NCBI GenBank assembly: GCA_046328505.1
Contig: JAXLWL010000004.1
Coordinates: 248,001-312,000, forward strand
DNA from: JBDHWG01 sp046328505
GTDB taxonomy: Bacteria > Chloroflexota > Anaerolineae > Epilineales > JAHCIE01
Direction: 5' to 3'
DNA length: 64,000 nt
Shown piece by piece: positions 7,775 through 15,419 of the stretch (the stretch's first letter is position 1; each line of letters starts with the position of its first letter). The notes below the pieces were generated by a model that saw only the letters and a program-made list of their open reading frames with translations, searched no databases and was not told the origin of the DNA. The translations under genes and the position numbers were made by a program.

Positions 7775-9118
7775 GTGGCACAGACGACCGACGCCGCGCC
7801 TGGCCCGGGCGCGGCCGACGGCGCGCCCGAGAACGGCCGCTCCGAGTTCGAGACGCTCCAGGACATCCTGTTTAGCCGGGACCGACGGCGAATTACCGAC
7901 CTGGAAGCGCGCGTCGACGACCCGGACGCGCTGGCCGCTATGGTGTCGCCCGTCCTGGGGGATGCCATCCGCCGCAAGATCCGCGAGGACCGCGACGAGA
8001 TGATCGAGGCGCTGTACCCGATTATCGGCGGTCTGGTCGTGCGTTCCGTCGCCGAGGCGATCCGGGACCTGGCGCGCTCGGTGGATGCCCAGATGCGGAC
8101 GAGCTTCACGCCGGCCGCTCTCTGGCGGCGCTTTCAGGGCAGCTTGCGGGGGGTATCGGCGGGCGAGATGGCCCTGCGGCAGGCGCTGCCCTTCGCGGTG
8201 GACCAGGTATTTCTCATCCACCGCGAGACTGGCCTGCTCCTTAGCCACGTCTCGCGCAACCCTGACGCCGTCTCGGATTCGGATGTCATCAGCGGGATGC
8301 TGACCGCCATTCGCGACTTCGTCCAGGACACGTTCGGACAGGGGCGCGAGGGGGACGTCGACGAGATTCTCTACGGCAACCAGTCGATCTTGATCGAGTC
8401 ATCGCGTCTCGCGTACATCGCCGCCGTCACGACGGGGGTTGAGCCGCCGGGCTTTCGCGCTCAGGTGCGAGACACGCTTATCGGTATTGACCACGCCTAT
8501 GGCGACGTGTTGCGGGCCTACTCGGGCGACGCATCGGATCTCTCAGGCGTCGAGACCAGGTTGACACCGCTGCTGGACATTGGCGGCGCTGCCCCGGCGG
8601 CGCGGCCCGGCATGAGCCGCACCCAGAAGCGGATCTTGCTCATTGCGGGCGGAATCCTGGCCGCGTGCATCGGCCTGACGTGCCTTGGCAGTGTCTGGTC
8701 GTATCGCACAGTGCAGGCGGCGCTCGCGCCGCTCCCGACGCCTACGGTGACCGCCACGCCGACCGCGACGGCGACGGCAACCGCCACACCGACTGCGACG
8801 CCGACCGCGACCGCCACGCCGACCGCGACGGCCACGCGCACAGCGACCCCGACCGCTACTGCCACACCCTCGCCGGTGCTGGGGGTCATGACGGGCAGCG
8901 TATGGCTGCGCAGCGGTCCCTCCCTCGACGCCGAGCGATTGAGCGTCGCGCTTGAGCGCGGCCAGGCGGTGCAGATTCTCGCGCAGGACGGCGACTGGTA
9001 TAAGGTTCGGTGGTCTCCACGCGTCGGATCCGAAGTTGTTGGCTGGGTGCCTACCGAGTGGGTTGGCACGACCGGCTCAATTCCGGCCGGCCTGATCACT
9101 CAGACGCCCGAGTCGTGA
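7775..9118 (+). CDS. membrane protein: OmpA-associated-type N-domain, one TM helix, Thr-Pro linker, SH3-like tail
   Basis: 447 residues from a GTG start, 9 bases after the coiled-coil gene. The cytoplasmic N-domain (about 25-270) includes LQDILFSRDRRR, MVSPVLGDAIRRKI, ALYPIIGGLVVRSVAEAI and VDQVFLIHRETGLLLSH. I recall this pattern from bacterial proteins that carry a C-terminal OmpA domain. Here one membrane helix (about 286-308) leads to a Thr-Pro-Ala linker (322-367) and a bacterial SH3-like domain (370-438, GSVWLRSGPSLDAERLSVAL, GWVPTEWVG). The OmpA module is thus replaced by SH3, which makes sense for a cell without a typical outer membrane. It could sense the wall and signal inward to the GTPase encoded 6 bases downstream. 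Confidence 0.88.
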   Translation: MAQTTDAAPGPGAADGAPENGRSEFETLQDILFSRDRRRITDLEARVDDPDALAAMVSPVLGDAIRRKIREDRDEMIEALYPIIGGLVVRSVAEAIRDLARSVDAQMRTSFTPAALWRRFQGSLRGVSAGEMALRQALPFAVDQVFLIHRETGLLLSHVSRNPDAVSDSDVISGMLTAIRDFVQDTFGQGREGDVDEILYGNQSILIESSRLAYIAAVTTGVEPPGFRAQVRDTLIGIDHAYGDVLRAYSGDASDLSGVETRLTPLLDIGGAAPAARPGMSRTQKRILLIAGGILAACIGLTCLGSVWSYRTVQAALAPLPTPTVTATPTATATATATPTATPTATATPTATATRTATPTATATPSPVLGVMTGSVWLRSGPSLDAERLSVALERGQAVQILAQDGDWYKVRWSPRVGSEVVGWVPTEWVGTTGSIPAGLITQTPES

Positions 9119-9124
9119 GAGAGA

Positions 9125-9643
9125 ATGACAAGGATTAGCCAGAAAGTTTGCCTGCTAGGGGACTTCGCCGTCGGCAAGACCAGCCTCGTGCGACGTTTCG
9201 TATACAATGCGTTTGATGACAAGTACCTTGCAACCATCGGAGTCAAGGTCAGCCGCAAGACGGTCGTTCTGCCCGACGAGGACGGGCTGGTCGAGCTAAG
9301 CCTTCTCCTGTGGGACCTGGCAGGGAGCGAGGAGTTTAGCGCTGTGCGCGCTACCTACCTGCGGGGCGCTGCGGGGGCTATCCTGGTTTGCGATCTCACG
9401 CGGTCGGAGACGCTCACGGCGCTGGCCGCCTATGTGGAAGACATACGCCGGGTGGCTCCGCGCGCGCGCTTCGTTGTCGCCGCCAACAAGAGCGATCTGC
9501 CCGACCCGCGGCTCCTGCCGTCGCAGGTGGAAGCGTTCGCCGAGTCCCTGGAAACGGCGTGCTACCTGACCAGCGCCAAAACGGGCTATCAGGTCGAGGA
9601 TGCTTTTCGCCACCTGGGCCGCCTCCTGCTGGCGGGTGACTAG
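9125..9643 (+). CDS. small Ras/Rab-like GTPase
   Basis: 172 residues, close to the length of a bare Ras-like domain. G1 is GDFAVGKTS (12-20), the switch I Thr is Thr37, G3 is DLAG (65-68), G4 is NKSD (122-125) and G5 is TSAK (150-153). At the position of Ras Gln61 there is Ser69 (DLAGSEEF), so intrinsic GTP hydrolysis may be slow or depend on a partner. There is no lipidation motif at the C-terminus, which ends LLLAGD. It lies between the membrane protein and the histidine kinase, suggesting it relays or gates the signal between them. GAGAGA precedes the ATG. The GTPase identity is certain; the role is inference. Confidence 0.95.
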   Translation: MTRISQKVCLLGDFAVGKTSLVRRFVYNAFDDKYLATIGVKVSRKTVVLPDEDGLVELSLLLWDLAGSEEFSAVRATYLRGAAGAILVCDLTRSETLTALAAYVEDIRRVAPRARFVVAANKSDLPDPRLLPSQVEAFAESLETACYLTSAKTGYQVEDAFRHLGRLLLAGD

Positions 9644-9661
9644 CCTACATCGAAACTGCCT

Positions 9662-10834
9662 ATGACGCCCGCTGCATTCGAACGCCTCCTCTCGGCTCTG
9701 CGCATCACCTACGCCATCACGGATGGCTCCTTCCATATCGCCGATGTCGGTGGCGCCTCCAGCCCCTATTTGTGCCTCGACCACCTGGGCATGGCTATTA
9801 GCGACGTCATGCCGGAACTCACCGGCTATGAGTCGCTTCTAGTCAGCATTTCCGACGGGCGCGCGCCGCAGCTCGAGCTGCCCTGGATCAACCGAGAGAT
9901 GGGAGACGCCCAGACGGTCTACCTGCGTGTGAGCTTGCAGGCCCATCGGGGAGTGGATGGGGCCTCCCAGGGCCTGTTTGTCACGCTGGAGGATGTCACA
10001 CCGCAGGGCGTCGCGCAACAGCAGGTTACCCACAGCCGGAACCAGCTGCGGCTCCTGCGCGACGAGCTGGCGCAGCGAAACCTCGCGCTTGAAGCGGCGA
10101 ATACTGAACTGCACCACCTGGACGATCTCAAGTCCCAGTTCATCGAAGTCGCGGCCCACGAGCTGCGCACGCCGCTGACAACGCTGAGCGGTTTCCTCGA
10201 GATGCTGCTGGAAGAGTTGCCCGGCCCACTGACGTCGGAGCAGAGACGCTATCTCCGGATCATGGACGAGAGCGCGCAGCGGCTGCAGGCCATTGTCAAC
10301 GAGCTGCTGGAGCTGACACGTATCGACGCCGGTCGGCTGCAACTGACGCTCCAGCCCGCCGACATCGTCCGCCTGGCGCGGGATGTCATCGTCAACTTCG
10401 AGCCCCAAGTGACGGCGCGAAACTTGCACCTGCGTCTGGACGCCGAGGCTCATCTGCCGATGACTCTCTGCGACGTAAAGCGCACGGTCCAAATCCTCAG
10501 CAACCTCGTCAGCAATGCCGTCAAGTATACCCTGCCCGGCGGCCAGATCATCATCCATGTCGGCCCTGCTTCCGAGCCGTACTTTGTCGAGGTGACTGTG
10601 GTGGACGATGGCGTTGGCATCCCCGTGGATGAGCAGCCGCGCGTCTTCGACCGCTTTTTCCGCGCCCGCACGGCCGGCCTGACGGACGCGCCCGGCACAG
10701 GCCTGGGGCTGAGCATCGCGCGGTCCCTGGCCGAGCTTCATGGCGGCCGAATCTGGCTGGAGAGTGAGGTCGGCCACGGCTCGAAATTCCACGTAACCCT
10801 CCCCGCCATCGATCTCGTCGACGACTTGCCTTAA
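9662..10834 (+). CDS. sensor histidine kinase of the GTPase cassette
   Basis: 390 residues. The N-terminal 125 residues look like a divergent PAS domain (ITDGSFHIADVGG ... LFVTLEDVT), followed by a coiled segment, the dimerisation domain with His166 (AAHELRTPL), and the ATPase domain with NLVSNAVKYT, DDGVGIP, FDRFFRAR and GTGLGLSIA. There are no membrane helices, so it is cytoplasmic and must receive its input from another protein, plausibly the GTPase encoded 18 bases upstream or the membrane protein before it. Its partner could be the response regulator at 6633, the one at 11079, or both. Confidence 0.95.
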   Translation: MTPAAFERLLSALRITYAITDGSFHIADVGGASSPYLCLDHLGMAISDVMPELTGYESLLVSISDGRAPQLELPWINREMGDAQTVYLRVSLQAHRGVDGASQGLFVTLEDVTPQGVAQQQVTHSRNQLRLLRDELAQRNLALEAANTELHHLDDLKSQFIEVAAHELRTPLTTLSGFLEMLLEELPGPLTSEQRRYLRIMDESAQRLQAIVNELLELTRIDAGRLQLTLQPADIVRLARDVIVNFEPQVTARNLHLRLDAEAHLPMTLCDVKRTVQILSNLVSNAVKYTLPGGQIIIHVGPASEPYFVEVTVVDDGVGIPVDEQPRVFDRFFRARTAGLTDAPGTGLGLSIARSLAELHGGRIWLESEVGHGSKFHVTLPAIDLVDDLP

Positions 10835-10880
10835 ATTCTCGCGGCAGGTGGCTCTCTTAATATGTTTCTTAAACTAACCG

Positions 10881-10889
10881 TGGTATGAT
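10881..10889 (+). promoter_or_regulatory. extended -10 promoter upstream of the second response regulator
   Basis: TGGTATGAT fits an extended -10 element (TGnTATAAT-like). No good -35 is seen. Transcription from about 10896 would give a leader of about 185 bases before the ATG at 11079. Confidence 0.5.
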
Positions 10890-10984
10890 TTAGCCAGATA
10901 GTGTTGTGCTGAGACATTCGTCGCAGTGTGCAAGCGCGCATTGCCGGGGGGCGAGCGCAGCGTAAGCTCTCGCACAGTACTCAT

Positions 10985-11056
10985 AGGGAGGCTTTTATCA
11001 ACGTACCTCCCTGCTTGACGCCAGGGAGGCCAATCCGGGGGGGCGCCTCCCTGGCG
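10985..11056 (+). promoter_or_regulatory. leader with alternating GGGAGG/CCTCCC arms (attenuator-like)
   Basis: Four complementary arms occur in order: AGGGAGG (10985-10991), CCTCCCT (11006-11012), CGCCAGGGAGGC (11019-11030) and GCCTCCCTGGCG (11045-11056). Arms 3 and 4 make a perfect 12-bp stem with a 14-base loop followed by CTCTTTGT. Arms 1 with 2, or 2 with 3, are alternative 7-bp stems. That is the geometry of a terminator/antiterminator switch in front of the response regulator. No ligand class is recognised. Confidence 0.5.
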
Positions 11057-11078
11057 CTCTTTGTATGGTGAACCAGCA

Positions 11079-11846
11079 ATGTTGACGAGCATGAAACAAC
11101 GAACTCTACAAGCTACCGCAACACCCACTCCCATCAGTCAGACGATCCTGGTTGTCGATGACGATCGCCCGCTTTCGGAGATGATAGGCACGTTCCTGCG
11201 CCACGTTGGCTACAGTGTGGACAAGGCTCACAGCGGTCAAGAGGCTGTGGAAGCTTTGCTCCGCGCTGTGCCCGATCTGGTGCTGCTCGATGTCATGCTG
11301 CCCGACACCACGGGCTGGGAACTGTGCCGACGTATCCGCGAGCGCTGGGATGTGCCGATCATCATCCTCTCGGCCCGCACCCAAACCGACGACCGCGTCA
11401 GCGGTCTGACGCTCGGTGCGGACGATTACCTGTCCAAGCCGTTCAGCCTGCGCGAGATGGAGCTGCGAATCGCTGCAGTGCTGCGCCGGACGCGGCCCGC
11501 GAATGTGATGGCGTCGTCAGGAACTATCTTCGAGGATTCCCATCTCAGCATCAGCGAGGCGGGCTGGCGGGTAACGTGCCGAGGCCAGGCCGTCGCCCTG
11601 ACGGCCACGGAACGCCGTCTCCTCTTCTACCTCGTGGAGAGCGCCAATCAGACGCTGACGACCGAGCAACTGGTCGAGCAGGTCTGGCGCGACGAGGAGA
11701 GCGAAGAGGATCGCGGCAAGTACATCAAGCTGTATGTCTGGCGCCTGCGGCAGAAGCTGGAGCCTGACCCTGACCGGCCCCGCTACATCGTGACGGATCG
11801 CGGTCGAGGCTACCGCTTCGTCACGCAACAAGCACCGAAAGCGTAA
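11079..11846 (+). CDS. OmpR/PhoB-type response regulator (second)
   Basis: 255 residues if ATG 11079 is used; TTG 11061 and ATG 11091 are in-frame alternatives and none has a clear ribosome binding site. The receiver domain has VVDDDRPL, the phospho-acceptor Asp in LVLLDVMLPDTTGWEL and Lys in YLSKPFSLREME. The winged-helix domain ends RPRYIVTDRGRGYRFVTQ. It resembles the regulator at 6633 but is diverged. It is separated from the histidine kinase gene by 244 bases holding its own promoter and a folded leader, so its level may be set independently of the cassette. Confidence 0.92.
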   Translation: MLTSMKQRTLQATATPTPISQTILVVDDDRPLSEMIGTFLRHVGYSVDKAHSGQEAVEALLRAVPDLVLLDVMLPDTTGWELCRRIRERWDVPIIILSARTQTDDRVSGLTLGADDYLSKPFSLREMELRIAAVLRRTRPANVMASSGTIFEDSHLSISEAGWRVTCRGQAVALTATERRLLFYLVESANQTLTTEQLVEQVWRDEESEEDRGKYIKLYVWRLRQKLEPDPDRPRYIVTDRGRGYRFVTQQAPKA

Positions 11847-11850
11847 CCGC

Positions 11851-11879
11851 AACGCCGCCCGCATCAGCCGGGCGGCGTT
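11851..11879 (+). terminator. stem-loop terminator
   Basis: AACGCCGCCCG and CGGGCGGCGTT form a perfect 11-bp stem with a 7-base loop, 5 bases after the response regulator stop. The T-rich tail is weak. Confidence 0.7.
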
Positions 11880-11910
11880 CCATATTTCGAGCCTCGCGCG
11901 TCCAGTCGGT

Positions 11911-11939
11911 TTGTCCCCCCACCCTCTGTGTGGTATACT
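11911..11939 (+). promoter_or_regulatory. promoter of mscL
   Basis: TTGTCC (11911-11916), a 17-base spacer ending in TGG, and TATACT (11934-11939). It lies 38 bases before the mscL ATG. Confidence 0.7.
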
Positions 11940-11976
11940 CGCCCCGCCCATTTCCAAGCTACACGGAGGACACATC

Positions 11977-12432
11977 ATGTGGAATGACTTCAAAGCGTTC
12001 GTGATGCGGGGCAATGTGCTCGACCTGGCGGTAGGCGTCATCATCGGCGCGGCTTTCGGCCGCATAGTGACATCCATGGTCGAGGATATCATCATGCCGC
12101 CGCTCGGGCTGATCCTTGGGCGAGTGAACTTCATCGACATGTTCATGTGCATTGATGGACGGAGCTATCCCTCACAGGTGGCGGCCAAAGCGGCGGGCGC
12201 GCCGTGCGTCTACTATGGCGCGTTCATCACCAACATTCTCACCTTTCTCATCACCGCTGCCGCCATCTTCCTCATAGTTCACTGGTTCTATAGTTTGTTC
12301 CCCAAGCAAGACTCGCCGGCCAAGACCAAGCTGTGCCCGTTCTGCGCATCGGCGATCCCGCTGGCCGCGGTGCGCTGCCCTGCCTGCACTTCCGACCTCC
12401 GCGAGACGCCGGTGAACCAGTTAACCGGCTGA
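11977..12432 (+). CDS. mscL: large-conductance mechanosensitive channel with C-terminal zinc ribbon
   Basis: 152 residues from ATG 11977, with GGAGGA at 11965-11970. The MscL start is classic: FKAFVMRGNVLDLAVGVIIGAAFGR forms the amphipathic N-terminus and first membrane helix, and the second helix is near residues 82-104. MscL opens under membrane tension to release solutes during hypo-osmotic shock. After the second helix, the usual C-terminal helical bundle is replaced or followed by a CxxC...CxxC pair (Cys120, Cys123, Cys134, Cys137), a probable zinc ribbon in the cytoplasm. This tail might bind a partner or respond to metal or redox state. The next gene is a disulfide reductase fusion. 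Confidence 0.93.
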   Translation: MWNDFKAFVMRGNVLDLAVGVIIGAAFGRIVTSMVEDIIMPPLGLILGRVNFIDMFMCIDGRSYPSQVAAKAAGAPCVYYGAFITNILTFLITAAAIFLIVHWFYSLFPKQDSPAKTKLCPFCASAIPLAAVRCPACTSDLRETPVNQLTG

Positions 12433-12460
12433 GCATCCAGCCACGCCTAGAGGAGCCTGT

Positions 12461-13645
12461 ATGTCCGAGACCGCTATCACCGTGTACGGAGCGCCCTGGT
12501 GTCCCGACTGCCGCCGCGCCAAGCAGTTCCTCGGCGAGCACCGCATCCACTATCATTGGGTCGACGTCGACCAGGACGCGGAGGGGCTGGCGCTCGTCGA
12601 CCGAGTCAACCAGGGCAAACGGATCATCCCGACCATCGTCTTCGAAGACGGCGATATTCTCGTCGAGCCAACCAATGCCCAGCTTGCGGCCAAGCTGGGG
12701 ATCCAGACCCAGGCAACTCAGCGCTACTACGACCTGATCGTCGTCGGCGGCGGACCCGCCGGGCTGACCGCCGCGCTCTACGCGGCGCGCGAGGGCCTCA
12801 ACGTGCTGATTATCGACCGCAGCAGCCTGGGCGGCCAGGTGGGCGTGACCGAACGTCTGGACAATTTCCCCGGCTTTCCGGATGGTATCGAAGGTGCAGA
12901 GTTCGCCGATCGGCTGGCGCGCCAGGCGATCCGCTTCGGCGTCGAGGCGTTGCGCGCACAGGACGTGGTCGGGCTGTACGCGGAAGAGGAGTCGCGGTAC
13001 GTGACGGTGTCAGACGGTACGACCTATGGCGCGCGCGCTGTCGTCATTGCCACAGGGTCGACCTACCGGCGATTGGGCGTGCCGGGCGAAGATGATCTGA
13101 TTGGCGCGGGGATTCACTTCTGCGCCACGTGCGACGGCCCGTTCTACCGTGGTCGGCCGGTGGCCGTCATTGGTGGCGGCAACAGCGCCGGCGAGGAGAG
13201 CTTGTTCCTGACGCGCTTCGCCGACAAAGTGACGATGCTCGTGCGCGGGCCGGCCTTGACAGCCAGCAGGATCGTCGTCGACAAGCTCGCCGAGACGCCG
13301 AGCATCGAGATACGCCCGAATACCACTGTTACCGGCTTCGAAAGTGAGGGTGGCCATCTTACAGGCGTGAAGATTCACGATGCGGCGCGCGGCCAGGACG
13401 AGGTGATTCACCCCGCGGGTGTGTTCGTATTCATTGGTCTCGAGCCAAATACCGACTGGCTTCCACCGGAGATCAAGCGCGACAGCCAGGGCTTTATCGA
13501 GACTAGCCTGACTTTGGAGACAAGCATGCCAGGCGTGTTCGCCGCGGGCGACGTTCGCCTGAGTAGCACGAAGCAGGCCGCGAGCGCCGTCGGCGAGGGG
13601 GCTACCGCCGCGCTCATGGTGCGTGAGTATCTTCGAAACGTGTGA
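12461..13645 (+). CDS. glutaredoxin-thioredoxin reductase fusion
   Basis: 394 residues, with AGAGGAG before ATG. Residues 1-80 form a glutaredoxin-like domain with active site CPDC (Cys14, Cys17) and the cis-Pro region RIIPTIVF. Residues 90-394 form a thioredoxin reductase: FAD motif VVGGGPAGLTAALYAAREG, redox pair CATC (Cys221, Cys224), NADPH motif IGGGNSAGEES and the C-terminal GVFAAGDVR. NADPH electrons can pass through FAD and the CATC pair to the fused glutaredoxin domain, so the protein may be a self-contained thiol reductant system. The domain order, with glutaredoxin first, differs from the thioredoxin-at-the-end fusions known in mycobacteria. Confidence 0.94.
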   Translation: MSETAITVYGAPWCPDCRRAKQFLGEHRIHYHWVDVDQDAEGLALVDRVNQGKRIIPTIVFEDGDILVEPTNAQLAAKLGIQTQATQRYYDLIVVGGGPAGLTAALYAAREGLNVLIIDRSSLGGQVGVTERLDNFPGFPDGIEGAEFADRLARQAIRFGVEALRAQDVVGLYAEEESRYVTVSDGTTYGARAVVIATGSTYRRLGVPGEDDLIGAGIHFCATCDGPFYRGRPVAVIGGGNSAGEESLFLTRFADKVTMLVRGPALTASRIVVDKLAETPSIEIRPNTTVTGFESEGGHLTGVKIHDAARGQDEVIHPAGVFVFIGLEPNTDWLPPEIKRDSQGFIETSLTLETSMPGVFAAGDVRLSSTKQAASAVGEGATAALMVREYLRNV

Positions 13646-13661
13646 CACACTTGGCCGAGCG

Positions 13662-14336
13662 TCACTTCGGGGATCCATAGTACCAGCGGGCGAGGGCGTC
13701 CGGCGTCGCGCCCATGAGCCAGGCGATGACGAGCGCGATGTTGAGCGACTGTTGCCGGACGACGCCGCGCTTCACGAAGCGCCGCGCCGACGTCGTCACC
13801 GGTAGTGGAATGAGCGCCATCCGGCCGGCTGCGCTCATTCGCCAGAGGAAGTCAACGTCGTCCATCAACGGAAGCTCGGCGAAGCCGCCGAGGGCCTCGA
13901 ATAGCGCGCGCCGAACGATGATGCCCTGGTCGCCGTAGCGGAAGATGCGCCCCTGGAAGCGCGTCATCGAGGCGAAGAAGCGTAGCAGATAGTGATTGGT
14001 GTCGAACCATAGAGTGAAGGTGCCGCCCACGAGCGCCGGGTCGCGCATGACCTGTTCAAGATAGGACAGGGCGGCCGGATGCAGGCGCGAGTCGGCGTGC
14101 AGAAAGAGGAGCACGTCGCCGTGGGCGTGACGCGCGCCCAGGTTCATCTGTCGCGCGCGCCCTCGCGGTCCCGCGATGACATCGGCGTGTGAGCTGGCGA
14201 GCCTCACCGTTTCGTCGGCGCTGCCCCCATCTACGACGATGATCTCGGCGTCGTCGCCCTGGGAGAGGATGCTGCGCAGGCACGCCTCGATAGTGTCCGC
14301 CTCGTTGAGTGTCGGGATGATGATCGAGAGCTTCAT
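13662..14336 (-). CDS. family 2 glycosyltransferase (TIGR04283-like)
   Basis: 224 residues. The GT-A fold start is LSIIIPTLNEADTIEACL, followed by the nucleotide-binding Asp in VVDGGSADETV and a metal-binding HAD (LFLHADSRL). MNLGARHAHGDVLLFLHAD resembles the TIGR04283 group of short transferases. A hydrophobic C-terminal stretch (IALVIAWLMGA) may attach it to the membrane. It would transfer a sugar from a nucleotide donor; the acceptor is unknown. The ATG abuts the stop of the upstream SMP-30 gene with no gap, so the two form one leftward operon. Confidence 0.88.
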   Translation of the reverse strand: MKLSIIIPTLNEADTIEACLRSILSQGDDAEIIVVDGGSADETVRLASSHADVIAGPRGRARQMNLGARHAHGDVLLFLHADSRLHPAALSYLEQVMRDPALVGGTFTLWFDTNHYLLRFFASMTRFQGRIFRYGDQGIIVRRALFEALGGFAELPLMDDVDFLWRMSAAGRMALIPLPVTTSARRFVKRGVVRQQSLNIALVIAWLMGATPDALARWYYGSPK

Positions 14337-15200
14337 CTAGGCGGCGAAGCGTAACTGAGGCTGCCCCTTGATGCCCACGCGGACGCGGAAGAGGTCGCCC
14401 GCCAGCGGCTGCTGCGCGCGCCCCTTGTCGTCGAGGCTGGTCCAGGCCGTCGTGATGTACAGCTCATCGAGGTTCGGGCCGCCGAATGTGCAGCTCGTCA
14501 CGCGCTCGACGGGCAGCCTGATCTCGCGCTCGACCCGCCCCCGCGGGTCGTAGCGCGTCACCTTCCAGCCTTCCCACCGCGCGCTCCACACGAACCCCTC
14601 GCTGTCCACTGTCAGCCCGTCTGGGAAGCCCCACTCGCCCCTGGAGTCCACGAATGGGCGTCGGTTGCTCAGGTTCCCACTATCGAGGTCAAAGTCGTAG
14701 GCGTAGATGACCTGGCGCGGCGAGTCTGTGAAGTACATCGTCTTGCGATCCGGGCTCCAGCCGATGCCGTTGGCCGTGCCGATGCCCGTCTCCATCACGT
14801 GGACACTCAGGTCCGCCTCTAGCCGATACAGACTGTTCTGGTCGCCGTCGCCCATGGTCCCGGCCCAGAACCGCCCCGCGGCATCGACGGCGCCGTCGTT
14901 GAAGCGCGCCTGCGGCTTGTCCGCTTCCGGATCGGCAATTGGGGTCAATCGCCGAGCAGCCGCGTCCCAGAACGCGAAACCGTCGCGGGTCGCCAGGACG
15001 AGGCCGCCATTCTGCCGCAATGCCATGACGCCGATTGGCAGGCCTACATCCACCCGCTCGTGGCGGCCCGTTGCCGGGGTGTAACGGTAGTAGCAATCGC
15101 CCTCGATATCCACAAAGTACAGCACCCCCTCGGCCGGATCCCAGAGAGGACCTTCGCCGAGTCTCGCCTGCACGCTCGATATATGTTCTAGCTCGCTCAT
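14337..15200 (-). CDS. SMP-30/gluconolactonase-like beta-propeller protein
   Basis: 287 residues from ATG 15200 with AAAGGGGAG just upstream; the longer open frame to 15311 is rejected. Motifs typical of the family are EGPLWDPAEGVLYFVDI near the start, RFNDGAVDAAGRFWAGTMG (the Asn-Asp metal site) and NGIGWSPDRKTMYFTDS. The six-bladed propeller binds a divalent metal and hydrolyses sugar lactones in characterised members. It may act on aldonolactones in this sugar-using organism, but the neighbour is a glycosyltransferase, so the link is loose. A promoter lies at 15270-15298. Confidence 0.9.
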   Translation of the reverse strand: MSELEHISSVQARLGEGPLWDPAEGVLYFVDIEGDCYYRYTPATGRHERVDVGLPIGVMALRQNGGLVLATRDGFAFWDAAARRLTPIADPEADKPQARFNDGAVDAAGRFWAGTMGDGDQNSLYRLEADLSVHVMETGIGTANGIGWSPDRKTMYFTDSPRQVIYAYDFDLDSGNLSNRRPFVDSRGEWGFPDGLTVDSEGFVWSARWEGWKVTRYDPRGRVEREIRLPVERVTSCTFGGPNLDELYITTAWTSLDDKGRAQQPLAGDLFRVRVGIKGQPQLRFAA

Positions 15201-15269
15201 GTTGCTCCCCTTTGGGCGGTGGTGATGGTGGCGGTCCCCTTCAGCCAGCGACTCGAAGGCCGCACTGCT

Positions 15270-15298
15270 ATTGTACGCAATCCATTGGCGCGAGTGAA
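15270..15298 (-). promoter_or_regulatory. promoter of the SMP-30/glycosyltransferase operon
   Basis: Read on the minus strand: TTCACT (15298-15293), 17 bases, TACAAT (15275-15270). The leader would be about 63 bases. Confidence 0.6.
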
Positions 15299-15419
15299 CA
15301 TCGTCCCCCATCTTTTGATCGCGCAGTCAGCGGCCGTGGCATGAACATTGCAGCGGCGGCACGGACGTTCAGGGCGCAGTCGGTCCTGTCCCATAAGTAC
15401 CATCAGACATGGAGGATGT

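Noticed and set aside
8746..8875. short tandem GC-rich repeats that look like a CRISPR-like array
   Set aside because: They are codons of the Thr-Pro-Ala linker in the membrane protein, in frame and without spacers of equal length.
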